The notes beneath the pieces were generated by a model. That model did not search any database. It was given only the letters and a program-made list of their open reading frames with translations, and was not told where the DNA came from. The translations under genes were made by a program, and so were the position numbers. A stretch of DNA of 64,000 nucleotides from NCBI RefSeq assembly GCF_026616195.1, contig NZ_JANHDH010000001.1, forward strand, positions 1,674,001-1,738,000, in the 5' to 3' direction. The DNA is from Haloarchaeobius amylolyticus (GTDB taxonomy: Archaea > Halobacteriota > Halobacteria > Halobacteriales > Natrialbaceae). Positions 1-7,596 of the stretch are shown here, piece after piece. Numbering within the stretch: position 1 is the first letter of the stretch; every line of letters begins with the position of its first letter.

Positions 1-60
1 CAGGTCACCTTCGACGAGTCCCTCGACGCGACGCGGGTCCAGCGCCAGCGCGAGCGGTAA
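1..60 (+). CDS. C-terminal end of an unidentified protein (partial)
   Basis: Frame 1 is open from the window edge and closes at a TAA, giving 19 residues that end in an Arg/Gln-rich tail (VQRQRER). The acidic-to-basic ending is compatible with a real gene, but too little is present to name a family. The next gene is about 100 bases away on the same strand. Confidence 0.5.
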   Translation, partial: QVTFDESLDATRVQRQRER

Positions 61-157
61 CCCGGACAGGGCGACGGGCCCCGTCCCGGTTCCCTCACGG
101 AGAAACGAATTCTCGGCGTGAATCAGCACTTTGCTCGTCCGCGACCTAGAGAGTGAC

Positions 158-406
158 ATGCGTCGCACTGTCACGAGTCTGAAAGCCGCCATCTCCCGGC
201 GGCGGTCGCGCCGGACCGACCCCATCGACCTGGCCAACGTCGCGGTACTGGCCGTGCTGGTACTCGCCGGCACGTTGATGATGCTGGTGTGGCTCATCCC
301 GCGCTTCGGCCTCCTGTTCGCCATCGTGGCCTGGGTCGCCGTCCTCGGGCTCGCCATCGGCCTGCCGATCCTCGCCGTCCAGTACTTCGGCGAGGCCATC
401 GACTGA
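158..406 (+). CDS. small two-helix membrane protein
   Basis: An 82-residue protein if the ATG at 158 is used; an in-frame TTG at 131 would add 9 residues. A basic N-terminal stretch (SRRRSRRTDP) is followed by two hydrophobic segments, roughly residues 28-46 and 50-72, so it is probably an inner-membrane protein with a cytoplasmic N-terminus. The C-terminal half (GLPILAVQYFGEAID) closely matches the end of the next gene (ALPVFAVQAIGEAL), so the two look like tandem paralogues. No known domain is recognised and no function is assigned. Confidence 0.55.
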   Translation: MRRTVTSLKAAISRRRSRRTDPIDLANVAVLAVLVLAGTLMMLVWLIPRFGLLFAIVAWVAVLGLAIGLPILAVQYFGEAID

Positions 407-486
407 CTGAAACGGATTTCAGTCCGACGGGTTACAGAAATGTAATTCAGATTACCTATTTGTGGTCGGGGTGCTACGTTCAGTCG

Positions 487-732
487 ATGATGAACGAGAA
501 CTCACACCGGAACCGCATCGCACCCTCGAACGACCTCTCGCTGGCCGCCGTGGCCGGGAAGAGCGCCCTGGCTGTCGCCGCCGTCCTGCTGGCGGTCGGC
601 GTCGTCTTCGCGGCCCTCGCGGCCGTCCCGGCGCTGGCGCTCCCACTCGGCATCGCGGTCTGGGTCGCCCTCATCGGCGGCCTCGTCGCGCTGCCGGTGT
701 TCGCGGTCCAGGCCATCGGCGAGGCGCTATAA
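487..732 (+). CDS. small two-helix membrane protein, paralogue of its upstream neighbour
   Basis: An 81-residue protein starting MMNENSHRNR, with two hydrophobic segments at about residues 24-45 and 48-72. The ending VFAVQAIGEAL matches the end of the preceding small protein, which suggests an old tandem duplication. The bases just upstream (about 420-480) are AT-rich compared with the surroundings and could hold a promoter, so the gene may be transcribed separately. Function unknown. Confidence 0.6.
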   Translation: MMNENSHRNRIAPSNDLSLAAVAGKSALAVAAVLLAVGVVFAALAAVPALALPLGIAVWVALIGGLVALPVFAVQAIGEAL

Positions 733-812
733 GCAGCGACACACGACCACCCCGGCTGTTCTCTCCCCGTCTCGGCGCGAGGTTTTAGGCCACGGCCACC
801 CGAGCGAGTGAC

Positions 813-1784
813 GTGCGCGAATTCGGGTTCGAACTCCACCTCTGTGCGTTCCTCGAACGCGAGCGAGACGCCGTCCTCGCCCGCCAGCTCGGCGGCGGCG
901 TCCACGGCAGCAGGCGCGTCCTCGACGTGGTCTGCGTCGAACCCGGGCCGGCCTTCGACGACCGCGCGGCCATCACCGCCGAGCGCATCCCCGCCCTCGC
1001 CATCGAGAGCGACATCGGCCCCGGCAGGGCACGGTACTACCGCGACGGGTTCGACTGCCGCCCCGACCGGGCGCGCCACGTCGTGGAGTGGGCGACCGAC
1101 ATCGGGTTCTTCGAGACGGAACGTCGCAACGGCCGGGACTACGTCCGCCAGACCTGCCGCTACCCGGACGACTGGTTCGGGCGCATCACGGCCATCGAGA
1201 ACAAGCCCGACCTCGGCGCGCCCGGCGACCTGGAGACGCAGCTCCGCAAGGACGTGCGCCTCGGGCTGGTCGACGAGGTGGTGCTCGCGACCGAGAGCCA
1301 CGTCACGGGCGCGCACCTCAACCGGATTCCGGAGGCGGTCGGCGTGTGGCGCTTCGACCCCGAGACGCTCTCGCGCGAGGTGGTCCGCGAGCCGACGGCG
1401 CTGGAGCCGGGCGAGCACGGCGTCGAGCTACTGGACGAGCACGCGGGCTGGACCGAGGTCCGCATCGCCGACCCCGGGCAGAAGGCGCGGGCGCGCCGCC
1501 GGCTCGCCGAGCGCGCCTACGGCAAGGGCTGGCGGAGCTACGACTTCCCGGGCTGTGCCGCGGCCGCGGAGACGACCGTCGCCGGCGGTGGCGGCGTCCC
1601 CTACTGCGAGTGGAAGGGCCGGGTCGTCGACCCCGGGAACGAGTGCGGGCCGGACTGTCCCGGGTACGAGGCGGCGGACCCGCCGGTCGTCGACGGGGAG
1701 GCAGAGCGCGACCGGCGGACGCCCTGGGTCGCCGACCCCGAGGGGCAGGCGCGGCGACAGTCGGGACTCGACCGGTTCACGTAG
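813..1784 (+). CDS. DUF5787 family protein, possible nuclease-like
   Basis: A 323-residue haloarchaeal protein with a GTG start (MREFGFELHLCAFLERERD), an N-terminus that I recognise from the DUF5787 family. The segment from DVVCVEPG through AIESDIGPGRARYY to AIENKPDLG has the order of acidic residues followed by E-x-K seen in PD-(D/E)XK nuclease folds. This is an inference from motif shape only. The C-terminus carries a cluster of cysteines (PYCEW, NECGPDCPGY) that could bind a metal. It stands alone: the next gene converges on it. Confidence 0.7.
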   Translation: MREFGFELHLCAFLERERDAVLARQLGGGVHGSRRVLDVVCVEPGPAFDDRAAITAERIPALAIESDIGPGRARYYRDGFDCRPDRARHVVEWATDIGFFETERRNGRDYVRQTCRYPDDWFGRITAIENKPDLGAPGDLETQLRKDVRLGLVDEVVLATESHVTGAHLNRIPEAVGVWRFDPETLSREVVREPTALEPGEHGVELLDEHAGWTEVRIADPGQKARARRRLAERAYGKGWRSYDFPGCAAAAETTVAGGGGVPYCEWKGRVVDPGNECGPDCPGYEAADPPVVDGEAERDRRTPWVADPEGQARRQSGLDRFT

Positions 1785-1902
1785 GGCGAACAGACGACGA
1801 TGGCGGGGTGGCGCGAACGGGGTCGCCGTGCAACCGCGGACCCGTCCGCGTCGATGAATCAGGGCACACCGCGCATGGCCGCGGCCTCGTACTTGAACCG
1901 TC
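1785..1902. repeat. intergenic element, copy A of two
   Basis: A stretch of 118 bases that begins immediately after the DUF5787 stop codon with GGCGAACAGACG and ends TCGTACTTGAACCGTC. The same two ends, 119 bases apart, occur at 37526-37644. The interior is diverged but alignable (GCGCGA-A/G-CGG near the 5' third, TCAGG in the 3' half). It contains a perfect 6-bp hairpin with a CCCG loop near 1839-1854 (CGCGGA/TCCGCG). The last two bases overlap the stop codon of the convergent gene. Nature unknown; a structured RNA or a dispersed repeat are both possible. Confidence 0.5.
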
Positions 1903-2788
1903 AGTCGAGTCGTGCGTCGACCAGCGTGCTCGCGACCCGGACCGCGTTCTCCAGCCCCAGTTCGAATCCGACCTCGAAGTCCTCGTCCGCGAGGCTGTCT
2001 TCGACGGACTGCCCCGGCTTCGGCCGGTCGAAGTTCGCGATGCCCCGGACGCTCAGGTAGTCGTCGAGTCTGTCGAACCTGGCGAGTGCGCTCGCTGCGG
2101 CAGCATCCTCCATCTCGGTCGCACAGTAGGTCCCGGCGTCGTACCTGTCGCAGAGCCACTGGACGCGCTCGGCGAGGACGCGGCCGTGCCAGAACTCGTC
2201 GCCGCAGACGTTGGTACCGACGAGGAGGCGCGGGTCCGCGTGGGCACCCCGGCCCTCGTACTGTTCCCGGTGTGTCCTGACCGCCGGGTCGTCCGCGAGG
2301 TCGGTGTCGTCGGCACGGGCGACCGCCCAGTCGAGCAGGTCGGGGTCGGGCCGGTGGACGTGGTCGGCCTCGCGGTACGGGTTCAACTGGAGGGGGACGC
2401 CACCCTCGCCCTCGGCGGCGTCCCAGCGGACCTTCACGTCCCAGTCGACGATGGCCTCGGCGAGGACGACCGACCCGATGGTGGTGTCGGTTGGTGGGCC
2501 GCCCGCGACGCCGACCGAGAGGAAGAGCGTGTCCGAGAGGTCGAGGTCGGGGCTGGCGAGCGCCGCGGCGAGCGTGGTCGCGGTGTTCGCCTTGCCCATC
2601 CCGGTCGGGAGCAGAGCGAGGCCGGCGCTGTCGCTGTCGGTGTCGGTGTACCGGAGCGGGTCGGGCGCACCCGGCAGGTCGTACTCGCGGGCGAGGTCGT
2701 AGCGGTCGAGCCACGGTTCGCGCTCGTCGAGCACGTCGGCGTCGTGGACGAACGCGGGGAGGACGAGTGCCGCGGGGGCGATGGACAT
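1901..2788 (-). CDS. purine nucleoside permease (NUP) family protein
   Basis: A 295-residue protein resembling the NUP family, first described for fungal purine nucleoside uptake and structurally related to nucleoside phosphorylases. Visible family features are the N-terminal AFVHDADVLDEREPW segment, LLPTGMGKANTATTLAA, the FLSVGVAGGPP glycine loop and ATEMEDAAAASAL near residue 220. There is no clear run of membrane helices, so a soluble nucleoside-binding or phosphorylase-like role is at least as likely as transport. The start is the ATG at 2788. It sits 37 bases downstream of the PhnP-like gene on the same strand. Confidence 0.72.
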   Translation of the reverse strand: MSIAPAALVLPAFVHDADVLDEREPWLDRYDLAREYDLPGAPDPLRYTDTDSDSAGLALLPTGMGKANTATTLAAALASPDLDLSDTLFLSVGVAGGPPTDTTIGSVVLAEAIVDWDVKVRWDAAEGEGGVPLQLNPYREADHVHRPDPDLLDWAVARADDTDLADDPAVRTHREQYEGRGAHADPRLLVGTNVCGDEFWHGRVLAERVQWLCDRYDAGTYCATEMEDAAAASALARFDRLDDYLSVRGIANFDRPKPGQSVEDSLADEDFEVGFELGLENAVRVASTLVDARLD

Positions 2789-2825
2789 GTGTCGGCTGGC
2801 GGGTGGGACCGAGAAACGTCTTTCG

Positions 2826-3647
2826 TCAGAGCGAGAAGGTCTCGCCGTCGACCGCGATGGGGTCCGCGAACGCCTGCTCGACCGGGTAGTAGTGCGCCGC
2901 GTGGACGATGCGCGTCTCGCTGGCGTCGAGGTCGTCCGCGAGAGCGAGTGCGCCCTCTCTCGTCATGTGCTTCGTGCCGAAGGTGTAGTAGACGTCGTCG
3001 TGCTCGTGCTTCCCGCCGAGGGGATGGTACTTGCAGAGTTCGCTCGGGACGATGCCGTCGGCGAGCAGCAGGTCCGGGTCGGCGAGCACCTCGCGTGCCT
3101 CCGCGGGCAGGCCGTAGCTCGTGTCACCGGACAGCGAGAGCTTCGCACCGGTCTCCGGGTCCTCGATGCTGAGCCCGTAACAGACCAGCGGCGGGTGGTC
3201 GACCGGGACCAGCGTCACCTCGAACCCGCACGTCTCGAACGTCTCGAGGGGGGCCTGCGGGTGGACGGTGACGGCGTCGAGGTAGTCGTACTTCCGCGAG
3301 ACGGTGTCGGCGACGCTCTCCTCGGTGACGGGGTCGGTCTCGTTCGCGGCGTACACGTCGAGTTCGTCGAACAGCCGGTAGGCGTTCCCGAGACCGTCGA
3401 GGTGGTCGAAGTGGATGTGCGAGATGACCATCGTGTCCGGCAGGGAGACGCCCTCGCGGAGGAACTGGTACCGGAAGTCCGGGCTCGCGTCCACGAGCAG
3501 CGACTCGTCGGTCCGCTCGTTGTAGACGTGCACCGAGAACCGGGTGCGTTCCACGTCGCGGCGCCGCGCCTCCTCGCAGGTGTCGCAGTCGCAGCCGACG
3601 GTGGGCGTCCCCGTGGTGTCGCCGGTCCCGAGCAGCGTCACCTCCAT
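2826..3647 (-). CDS. PhnP-like metallo-beta-lactamase fold hydrolase
   Basis: A 273-residue MBL-fold enzyme. The metal-binding HIHFDHLDG motif is at about residues 77-85, and further candidate ligands are SGDTSYG and HAAHYYP near the C-terminus. The N-terminal C-x-C-x2-C (VGCDCDTCEEA) matches the structural zinc site of PhnP, the cyclic ribosyl-phosphate phosphodiesterase, so a phosphodiesterase activity is likely; the substrate is not known. It begins 2 bases after the stop of the AAA ATPase gene and is probably translated with it. No C-P lyase genes are nearby. Confidence 0.8.
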   Translation of the reverse strand: MEVTLLGTGDTTGTPTVGCDCDTCEEARRRDVERTRFSVHVYNERTDESLLVDASPDFRYQFLREGVSLPDTMVISHIHFDHLDGLGNAYRLFDELDVYAANETDPVTEESVADTVSRKYDYLDAVTVHPQAPLETFETCGFEVTLVPVDHPPLVCYGLSIEDPETGAKLSLSGDTSYGLPAEAREVLADPDLLLADGIVPSELCKYHPLGGKHEHDDVYYTFGTKHMTREGALALADDLDASETRIVHAAHYYPVEQAFADPIAVDGETFSL

Positions 3648-3649
3648 GC

Positions 3650-4993
3650 TCAGTGGTCGTGGTCGTCGTGGTCGTGGTCGTGGTCGTGGTCGTGTCCGCT
3701 CCCGTCACCGGCGACGAGCGCGTCGCTGTCGTCCATCATGTCGAGGTTCTTCAGGTTGTCACGCTCCTCGAAGTCGGCGACGGCCTCCTCCAGGTCCTCC
3801 TGCGTGAGCGTCGTCCGCTCCTCGGTGAGGGCGTCGAGTACGGCCTCGCGCATGACGAGCCGGAGGTCGCTGCCGGTCAGCCCCTCCGTGATGTCGGCGA
3901 TGGCCTCGGGGTCGAACTCCTCGATGTCCATCGCCCGGGTGATGATGCGGAGGATGTCCGCGCGCATCCCGTGGTCCGGCTTCGGGAAGTTGACGATCTC
4001 GTCGAAGCGCCGCCAGGCCGCCGCGTCGAGCTGGTCCGGGTGGTTGGTCGCGCCGATGAGGAGCACGTCGTCCTGGATGAGCGAGACGTCGTCGATGCTC
4101 TTCAGCAGGGTGTTGACTGCGCGCTTGATGGCGTTGTGCTCGTCCCCGCCGCGGGTCTTCGCGACGAAGTCGAACTCGTCCATGAACAGGATACACGGCG
4201 AGAGCCGCTTGGCGACCTCGAAGGTCTTCTCGACGTTCTTGGCCGTCTCGCCGAGGTACTGGCTCGTGATCATCGAGAGCTTCACCTCGACGAAGGGCAG
4301 GTCGAGTTCGTACGCCAGCCCCTTCGCGGCGGAGGTCTTCCCCGTCCCCGGCGGGCCGACGAACAGCAGTTTGCCGATCTCGCGCAGGCCGATCTCCGCG
4401 AGGTAGTCGCGGTGCTCGATGGCCTTGACGACCTTCTGGATCTCCTCCTCCTGCTCGGTGGTGAGGACGATGTCGTCCAGCGTCTGGTCGATCTCCTCGG
4501 GTGCCCGGATGTCCACGAGGTCGAGCATCTCCTCGTCCTCCTCGTCCTCGAACATCTCGTCGAGCAGCGAGTCGATCCAGACGCGGTCGGCCTGGATGGG
4601 CCGGTTGGCATCCCGGGCCGACCCGTAGCTCACGTCGACGTCCTCGTCGTCCTCGAAGGCGGACGCGAGCACGGGGTTCTGGAGGAGCATCGCGTCGTCC
4701 GCGCGCTCCTTGAACCAGCGCTCGGCCATCTCCGGCTGCGTGAGGTTCAGTTTCCCGGAGAACTCGTCGCGGTCGGTGAACATCAGGTCGGAGACGGCGT
4801 CCCACGGGTGGTCGATACCCGTGGCCGCGCGCGCCGTCTTGTTCGTGACCGTGAGCGGACGCTCGACCGTCCCGTCGGTGTAGAAAACCCGGCGATAGCG
4901 AGGGGGAAGGTCGTTCTCGTCCAGCGCACGGTCGTTCGTGTACACGTGGGCTGTCAACAGGAACTCGACGACCGATAGCGCCGCGGTACTCAT
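3650..4993 (-). CDS. AAA-family ATPase with His/Asp-rich C-terminal tail
   Basis: A 447-residue AAA ATPase. The N-terminal 150 residues are acidic and of unknown fold. The ATPase module has Walker A GPPGTGKTSAAKG (about residue 213), Walker B ILFMDEFDF (about 268), sensor 1 GATNHPDQ and a Cdc48-like small domain (EGLTGSDLRLVMREA). The protein ends in alternating His and Asp (about 14 residues), a probable divalent-metal-binding tail. The ATG at 4993 is preferred over an upstream GTG at 5014 because a TTAAG box lies 28-33 bases before it, as in a leaderless mRNA. It is cotranscribed with the PhnP-like hydrolase. Confidence 0.85.
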   Translation of the reverse strand: MSTAALSVVEFLLTAHVYTNDRALDENDLPPRYRRVFYTDGTVERPLTVTNKTARAATGIDHPWDAVSDLMFTDRDEFSGKLNLTQPEMAERWFKERADDAMLLQNPVLASAFEDDEDVDVSYGSARDANRPIQADRVWIDSLLDEMFEDEEDEEMLDLVDIRAPEEIDQTLDDIVLTTEQEEEIQKVVKAIEHRDYLAEIGLREIGKLLFVGPPGTGKTSAAKGLAYELDLPFVEVKLSMITSQYLGETAKNVEKTFEVAKRLSPCILFMDEFDFVAKTRGGDEHNAIKRAVNTLLKSIDDVSLIQDDVLLIGATNHPDQLDAAAWRRFDEIVNFPKPDHGMRADILRIITRAMDIEEFDPEAIADITEGLTGSDLRLVMREAVLDALTEERTTLTQEDLEEAVADFEERDNLKNLDMMDDSDALVAGDGSGHDHDHDHDHDDHDH

Positions 4994-5018
4994 TCCCCGT
5001 AGCGTACTTGCCACACGC

Positions 5019-5027
5019 GCTTAAGAC
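5019..5027 (-). promoter_or_regulatory. TATA-like box of the AAA ATPase operon
   Basis: On the minus strand the sequence reads GGTCTTAAGC, centred about 30 bases before the ATG at 4993. That spacing fits a haloarchaeal promoter with a transcript starting at or a few bases before the start codon. It would exclude the GTG at 5014 as start, since that codon would lie upstream of the transcript. Confidence 0.5.
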
Positions 5028-5081
5028 CGTCGAACTCCGCGGTATCCGCGCTTCTCGTGGGGCGAGAGCACGTGACAGGGG

Positions 5082-5102
5082 AGCGCCGCGCTACGCGGCG
5101 CT
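5082..5102. terminator. perfect GC hairpin between agl23-like gene and AAA operon
   Basis: AGCGCCGCG-CTA-CGCGGCGCT is a perfect 9-bp stem with a 3-base loop. It lies in the 220-base gap after the stop of the Agl23-like gene, on whose strand it could be a transcription end. There is no adjacent T-tract, so termination is only inferred. Confidence 0.4.
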
Positions 5103-5215
5103 GGCGTCGAGAGAACCGGTCTGGCGCGTGCTGCCCCGGTGCGAGCGATAGCAGGCCGTCGAACCAGGGTCACACGAGGGGCGAAGAACAGCCAGGAGGA
5201 ATCGACGACGCGACC

Positions 5216-7462
5216 TCAGCCCGCGAACCGCGGCCCTGCTGCGACCGGTCCGCGAACCGGTTCGACCGTCCGGCCGGGGGCGACCGCAGCAGGCTCGATA
5301 GCTGTGAGGTCACTCGACGGGGGCGCGAGCGATGCGGACCGGTCTGGGTCCGCCGAATCGCTCGCGGACTCGTTCAGCGCCGACTCGTCGATGTAGATCA
5401 TGAACGGCGTCCCGGGCCCGTAGCCCTCGTCGGTCCGGTTGGTGGTCAGGAACCGCTGGAACTCGCGGGCCTCGTAGCCGTTCTCCAGCGCCCAGTCGTG
5501 TATCTCCTCGGCGTCCTGGCTGTTGTTGCCGTTCCCGATGGCGATGATGACCGGGGGCTGGGTCTCGTTGAGCGTGCTCAGCGACAGCGTCGAGTCCCAG
5601 TTGAACGCGGCGTCGGGGTCGTCGAGCGCCCGATGCTGGTACATCTCCATGTACCACATCAACGTCCGGCGTTCGAAGTAGCCGCCGCCGGCGTGTGGTT
5701 GCAGGTTCTCGGACTCGTTCGAGACGTAGTACTTGTTCCCGTAGAACATCACGTCGGTCTCGTCGGGGCCGCCGTGCTGGTAGCCGACCCGTTCGACGTC
5801 GGCGAGCGTCGGCTTCAGGTCGGTACTGGAGGACTGGGCGTACTGGATGAGCGAGTTGTCGGGGTCCTGTGGCTGGGCGTAGACGAGGTTGCCGGCCGGG
5901 ACGGCGATGAACATGAGGACCACGAGGACGACCACGGCCGAGAGCGCGACGCCGACGGCGTCGTCGTCGGTGAAGGCGTCGATGCCCCACCGGAAGACGA
6001 TGGCGAGGCCGACCGCGGCCGGGATGGCCAGCGGGAAGATGGCGTGGGTGGTCGCCCAGCCGGCGCGGATGTCGGTCGCGATGGGGTAGCCGAGGATGCT
6101 GACGAAGCCCCAGTACGCACACAGCGCGACGAAGTCACGCGGGCCGTGGTTGGAGTACCGGTCCACGATGAACCCGATGATGGCGAACAGCAGGACGACG
6201 AGTGCGCCGTCCAGCATGACCGTCACGTAGTGCTCGAAGAACTGGAGGAACGGGTTGCCGTGGCCGCCGCCCCAGGTGCCCAGGAACTCGTTCCAGGAGC
6301 CGACGAGGGACTCCCAGACGATGGCGCCGAACATGCCCACGTCGGCGGTCCCGATGGCGTGCCAGAGGCCGATGTCCATGCCGGCCTGCTCGGGGCCTGG
6401 CCAGCCGGCCACGCCCTCCTCGGTGAAGCCGCCGCCCCGTGGCGCGTAGAACAGCACGATGATGGCGACGAACTCGACGACCAGCGAGAACGCGAAGCCG
6501 ACCGACTGCCAGTTGCCGCGCCACCAGCCGAGGTGGCGGTCGACGAGGGCGCCGCCGTTGGCGCGCCGGAGCTCGGCCCAGCTCCCGCGCAGGTCGAACG
6601 GCGCCAGCCAGTCGAGGTAGTCGACGAGGACGGTGAGGGTGGACTCGCCGCGGGCCGGTGCCCGGAACAGCCGGTGGTCGAGCAAGAGCGCGGCCGCGCC
6701 GAGCCAGCACACCGGGTAGAGCAGCACGTTCTCCTTCGTCGTCATGGCGAGCGCGAAGACGCCGACCCCGGCCGCGAGGTGCCAGCGCCGGCGGTCGTCG
6801 GCGTAGCGCAGGAAGAACCCGAGTGCGAACGCCGTGAACACGACCAGCGGGATGTCCTCGCGCATGAACCGCGAGTAGTACAGCAACACGGGGTTGAACG
6901 CGAACAGCAGGCCGAGCGCGACGACCTCGGTGTCGCGCAGGTGCTTGCGGTAGAGCCACGCCGCCAGCGGCATGGACGCGCCGAGGATGGCGGGCACGAG
7001 TCTGGACGTGAAGTCCGAGGGCCCGAGGAACTGGAAGACGTACTTGTTGACGTGGAAGAGGAACGGTCCGTGGACGATTGGTCGGTACTCCCAGACGCCG
7101 CTCTCGAGGTACCTGAGGATCCAGTACGCGACGCGACCCTCGTCCTGGTGGGCGACGCGTTGGCCGAGCCACACCAGTCTGGCGACCAGCCCGAGGACGG
7201 CGAAGACGACCAGCGCGCCGAGTGCCTTATCGGTGGAGGCGAAGGGGACGAGGCTGTCCCGGCGGCTGGTCTGCTCGGCTGCTCCATCGGCGGTGGACTC
7301 GTCCGCGGGCGACTGCTCGTCCGCGACGGCCGCGGCCGCGGACTCGTCGGCGGCCGGCCGCCCCGGTTCGTCGACCGACTCGGCGCTCCCGCTGGCGCCG
7401 CCGTCGGCCTGGGGGGCGTCGGCCGACGGACGGTCTGGCGAGTGCGGGGACTCGTCTGACAT
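5216..7462 (-). CDS. agl23: flippase activity-associated protein Agl23 (TIGR03663 family)
   Basis: A 748-residue polytopic membrane protein. An acidic, Ala-rich cytoplasmic N-terminus (about 1-70) precedes a first helix (80-100) and the motif HQDEGRVAYW (D107, E108), placed like the acidic motif of GT39/PMT-type glycosyltransferases. About ten hydrophobic segments follow, then a soluble C-terminal domain of about 230 residues. Haloarchaeal members of this family are linked to lipid-carried glycan translocation or transfer in N-glycosylation. The ATG at 7462 was chosen because a TATA-like box lies about 28 bases upstream; longer in-frame starts lie upstream of that box. It is a single-gene unit here, with no other agl gene in view. 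Confidence 0.78.
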   Translation of the reverse strand: MSDESPHSPDRPSADAPQADGGASGSAESVDEPGRPAADESAAAAVADEQSPADESTADGAAEQTSRRDSLVPFASTDKALGALVVFAVLGLVARLVWLGQRVAHQDEGRVAYWILRYLESGVWEYRPIVHGPFLFHVNKYVFQFLGPSDFTSRLVPAILGASMPLAAWLYRKHLRDTEVVALGLLFAFNPVLLYYSRFMREDIPLVVFTAFALGFFLRYADDRRRWHLAAGVGVFALAMTTKENVLLYPVCWLGAAALLLDHRLFRAPARGESTLTVLVDYLDWLAPFDLRGSWAELRRANGGALVDRHLGWWRGNWQSVGFAFSLVVEFVAIIVLFYAPRGGGFTEEGVAGWPGPEQAGMDIGLWHAIGTADVGMFGAIVWESLVGSWNEFLGTWGGGHGNPFLQFFEHYVTVMLDGALVVLLFAIIGFIVDRYSNHGPRDFVALCAYWGFVSILGYPIATDIRAGWATTHAIFPLAIPAAVGLAIVFRWGIDAFTDDDAVGVALSAVVVLVVLMFIAVPAGNLVYAQPQDPDNSLIQYAQSSSTDLKPTLADVERVGYQHGGPDETDVMFYGNKYYVSNESENLQPHAGGGYFERRTLMWYMEMYQHRALDDPDAAFNWDSTLSLSTLNETQPPVIIAIGNGNNSQDAEEIHDWALENGYEAREFQRFLTTNRTDEGYGPGTPFMIYIDESALNESASDSADPDRSASLAPPSSDLTAIEPAAVAPGRTVEPVRGPVAAGPRFAG

Positions 7463-7483
7463 TAGTGGCGCAGAGTAACACGG

Positions 7484-7499
7484 CGGGTATACGCTTTTT
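7484..7499 (-). promoter_or_regulatory. TATA-like box of the agl23-like gene
   Basis: Minus strand reads AAAAAGCGTATACC, centred about 28 bases before the ATG at 7462. This fits a leaderless transcript and supports the chosen start. Confidence 0.5.
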
Positions 7500-7596
7500 G
7501 GGTTCGGCTGGCGGCCGGTTCCGGGCCGCTCGCGGGGCGGTGCTTGCGTAGACAGGGTAAAGAATCGTGTGGTGTGCAAACAAATACCATGTTGCC

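Noticed and set aside
2826-3647. PhnP-like gene and phnDCE as parts of one phosphonate-degradation system
   Set aside because: They are 37 kb apart, in different contexts, and no C-P lyase core genes are present.
4994-5014. GTG at 5014 as start of the AAA ATPase
   Set aside because: The TATA-like box at 5019-5027 would leave this codon at or before the transcript start; the ATG at 4993 fits the leaderless spacing.
5057-7459. 800-codon frame opposite the agl23-like gene, and similar long antisense frames (16189-18354, 20676-23735)
   Set aside because: GC-rich haloarchaeal genes commonly leave open antisense frames; the translations lack domain signals and the sense frames are clear known families.
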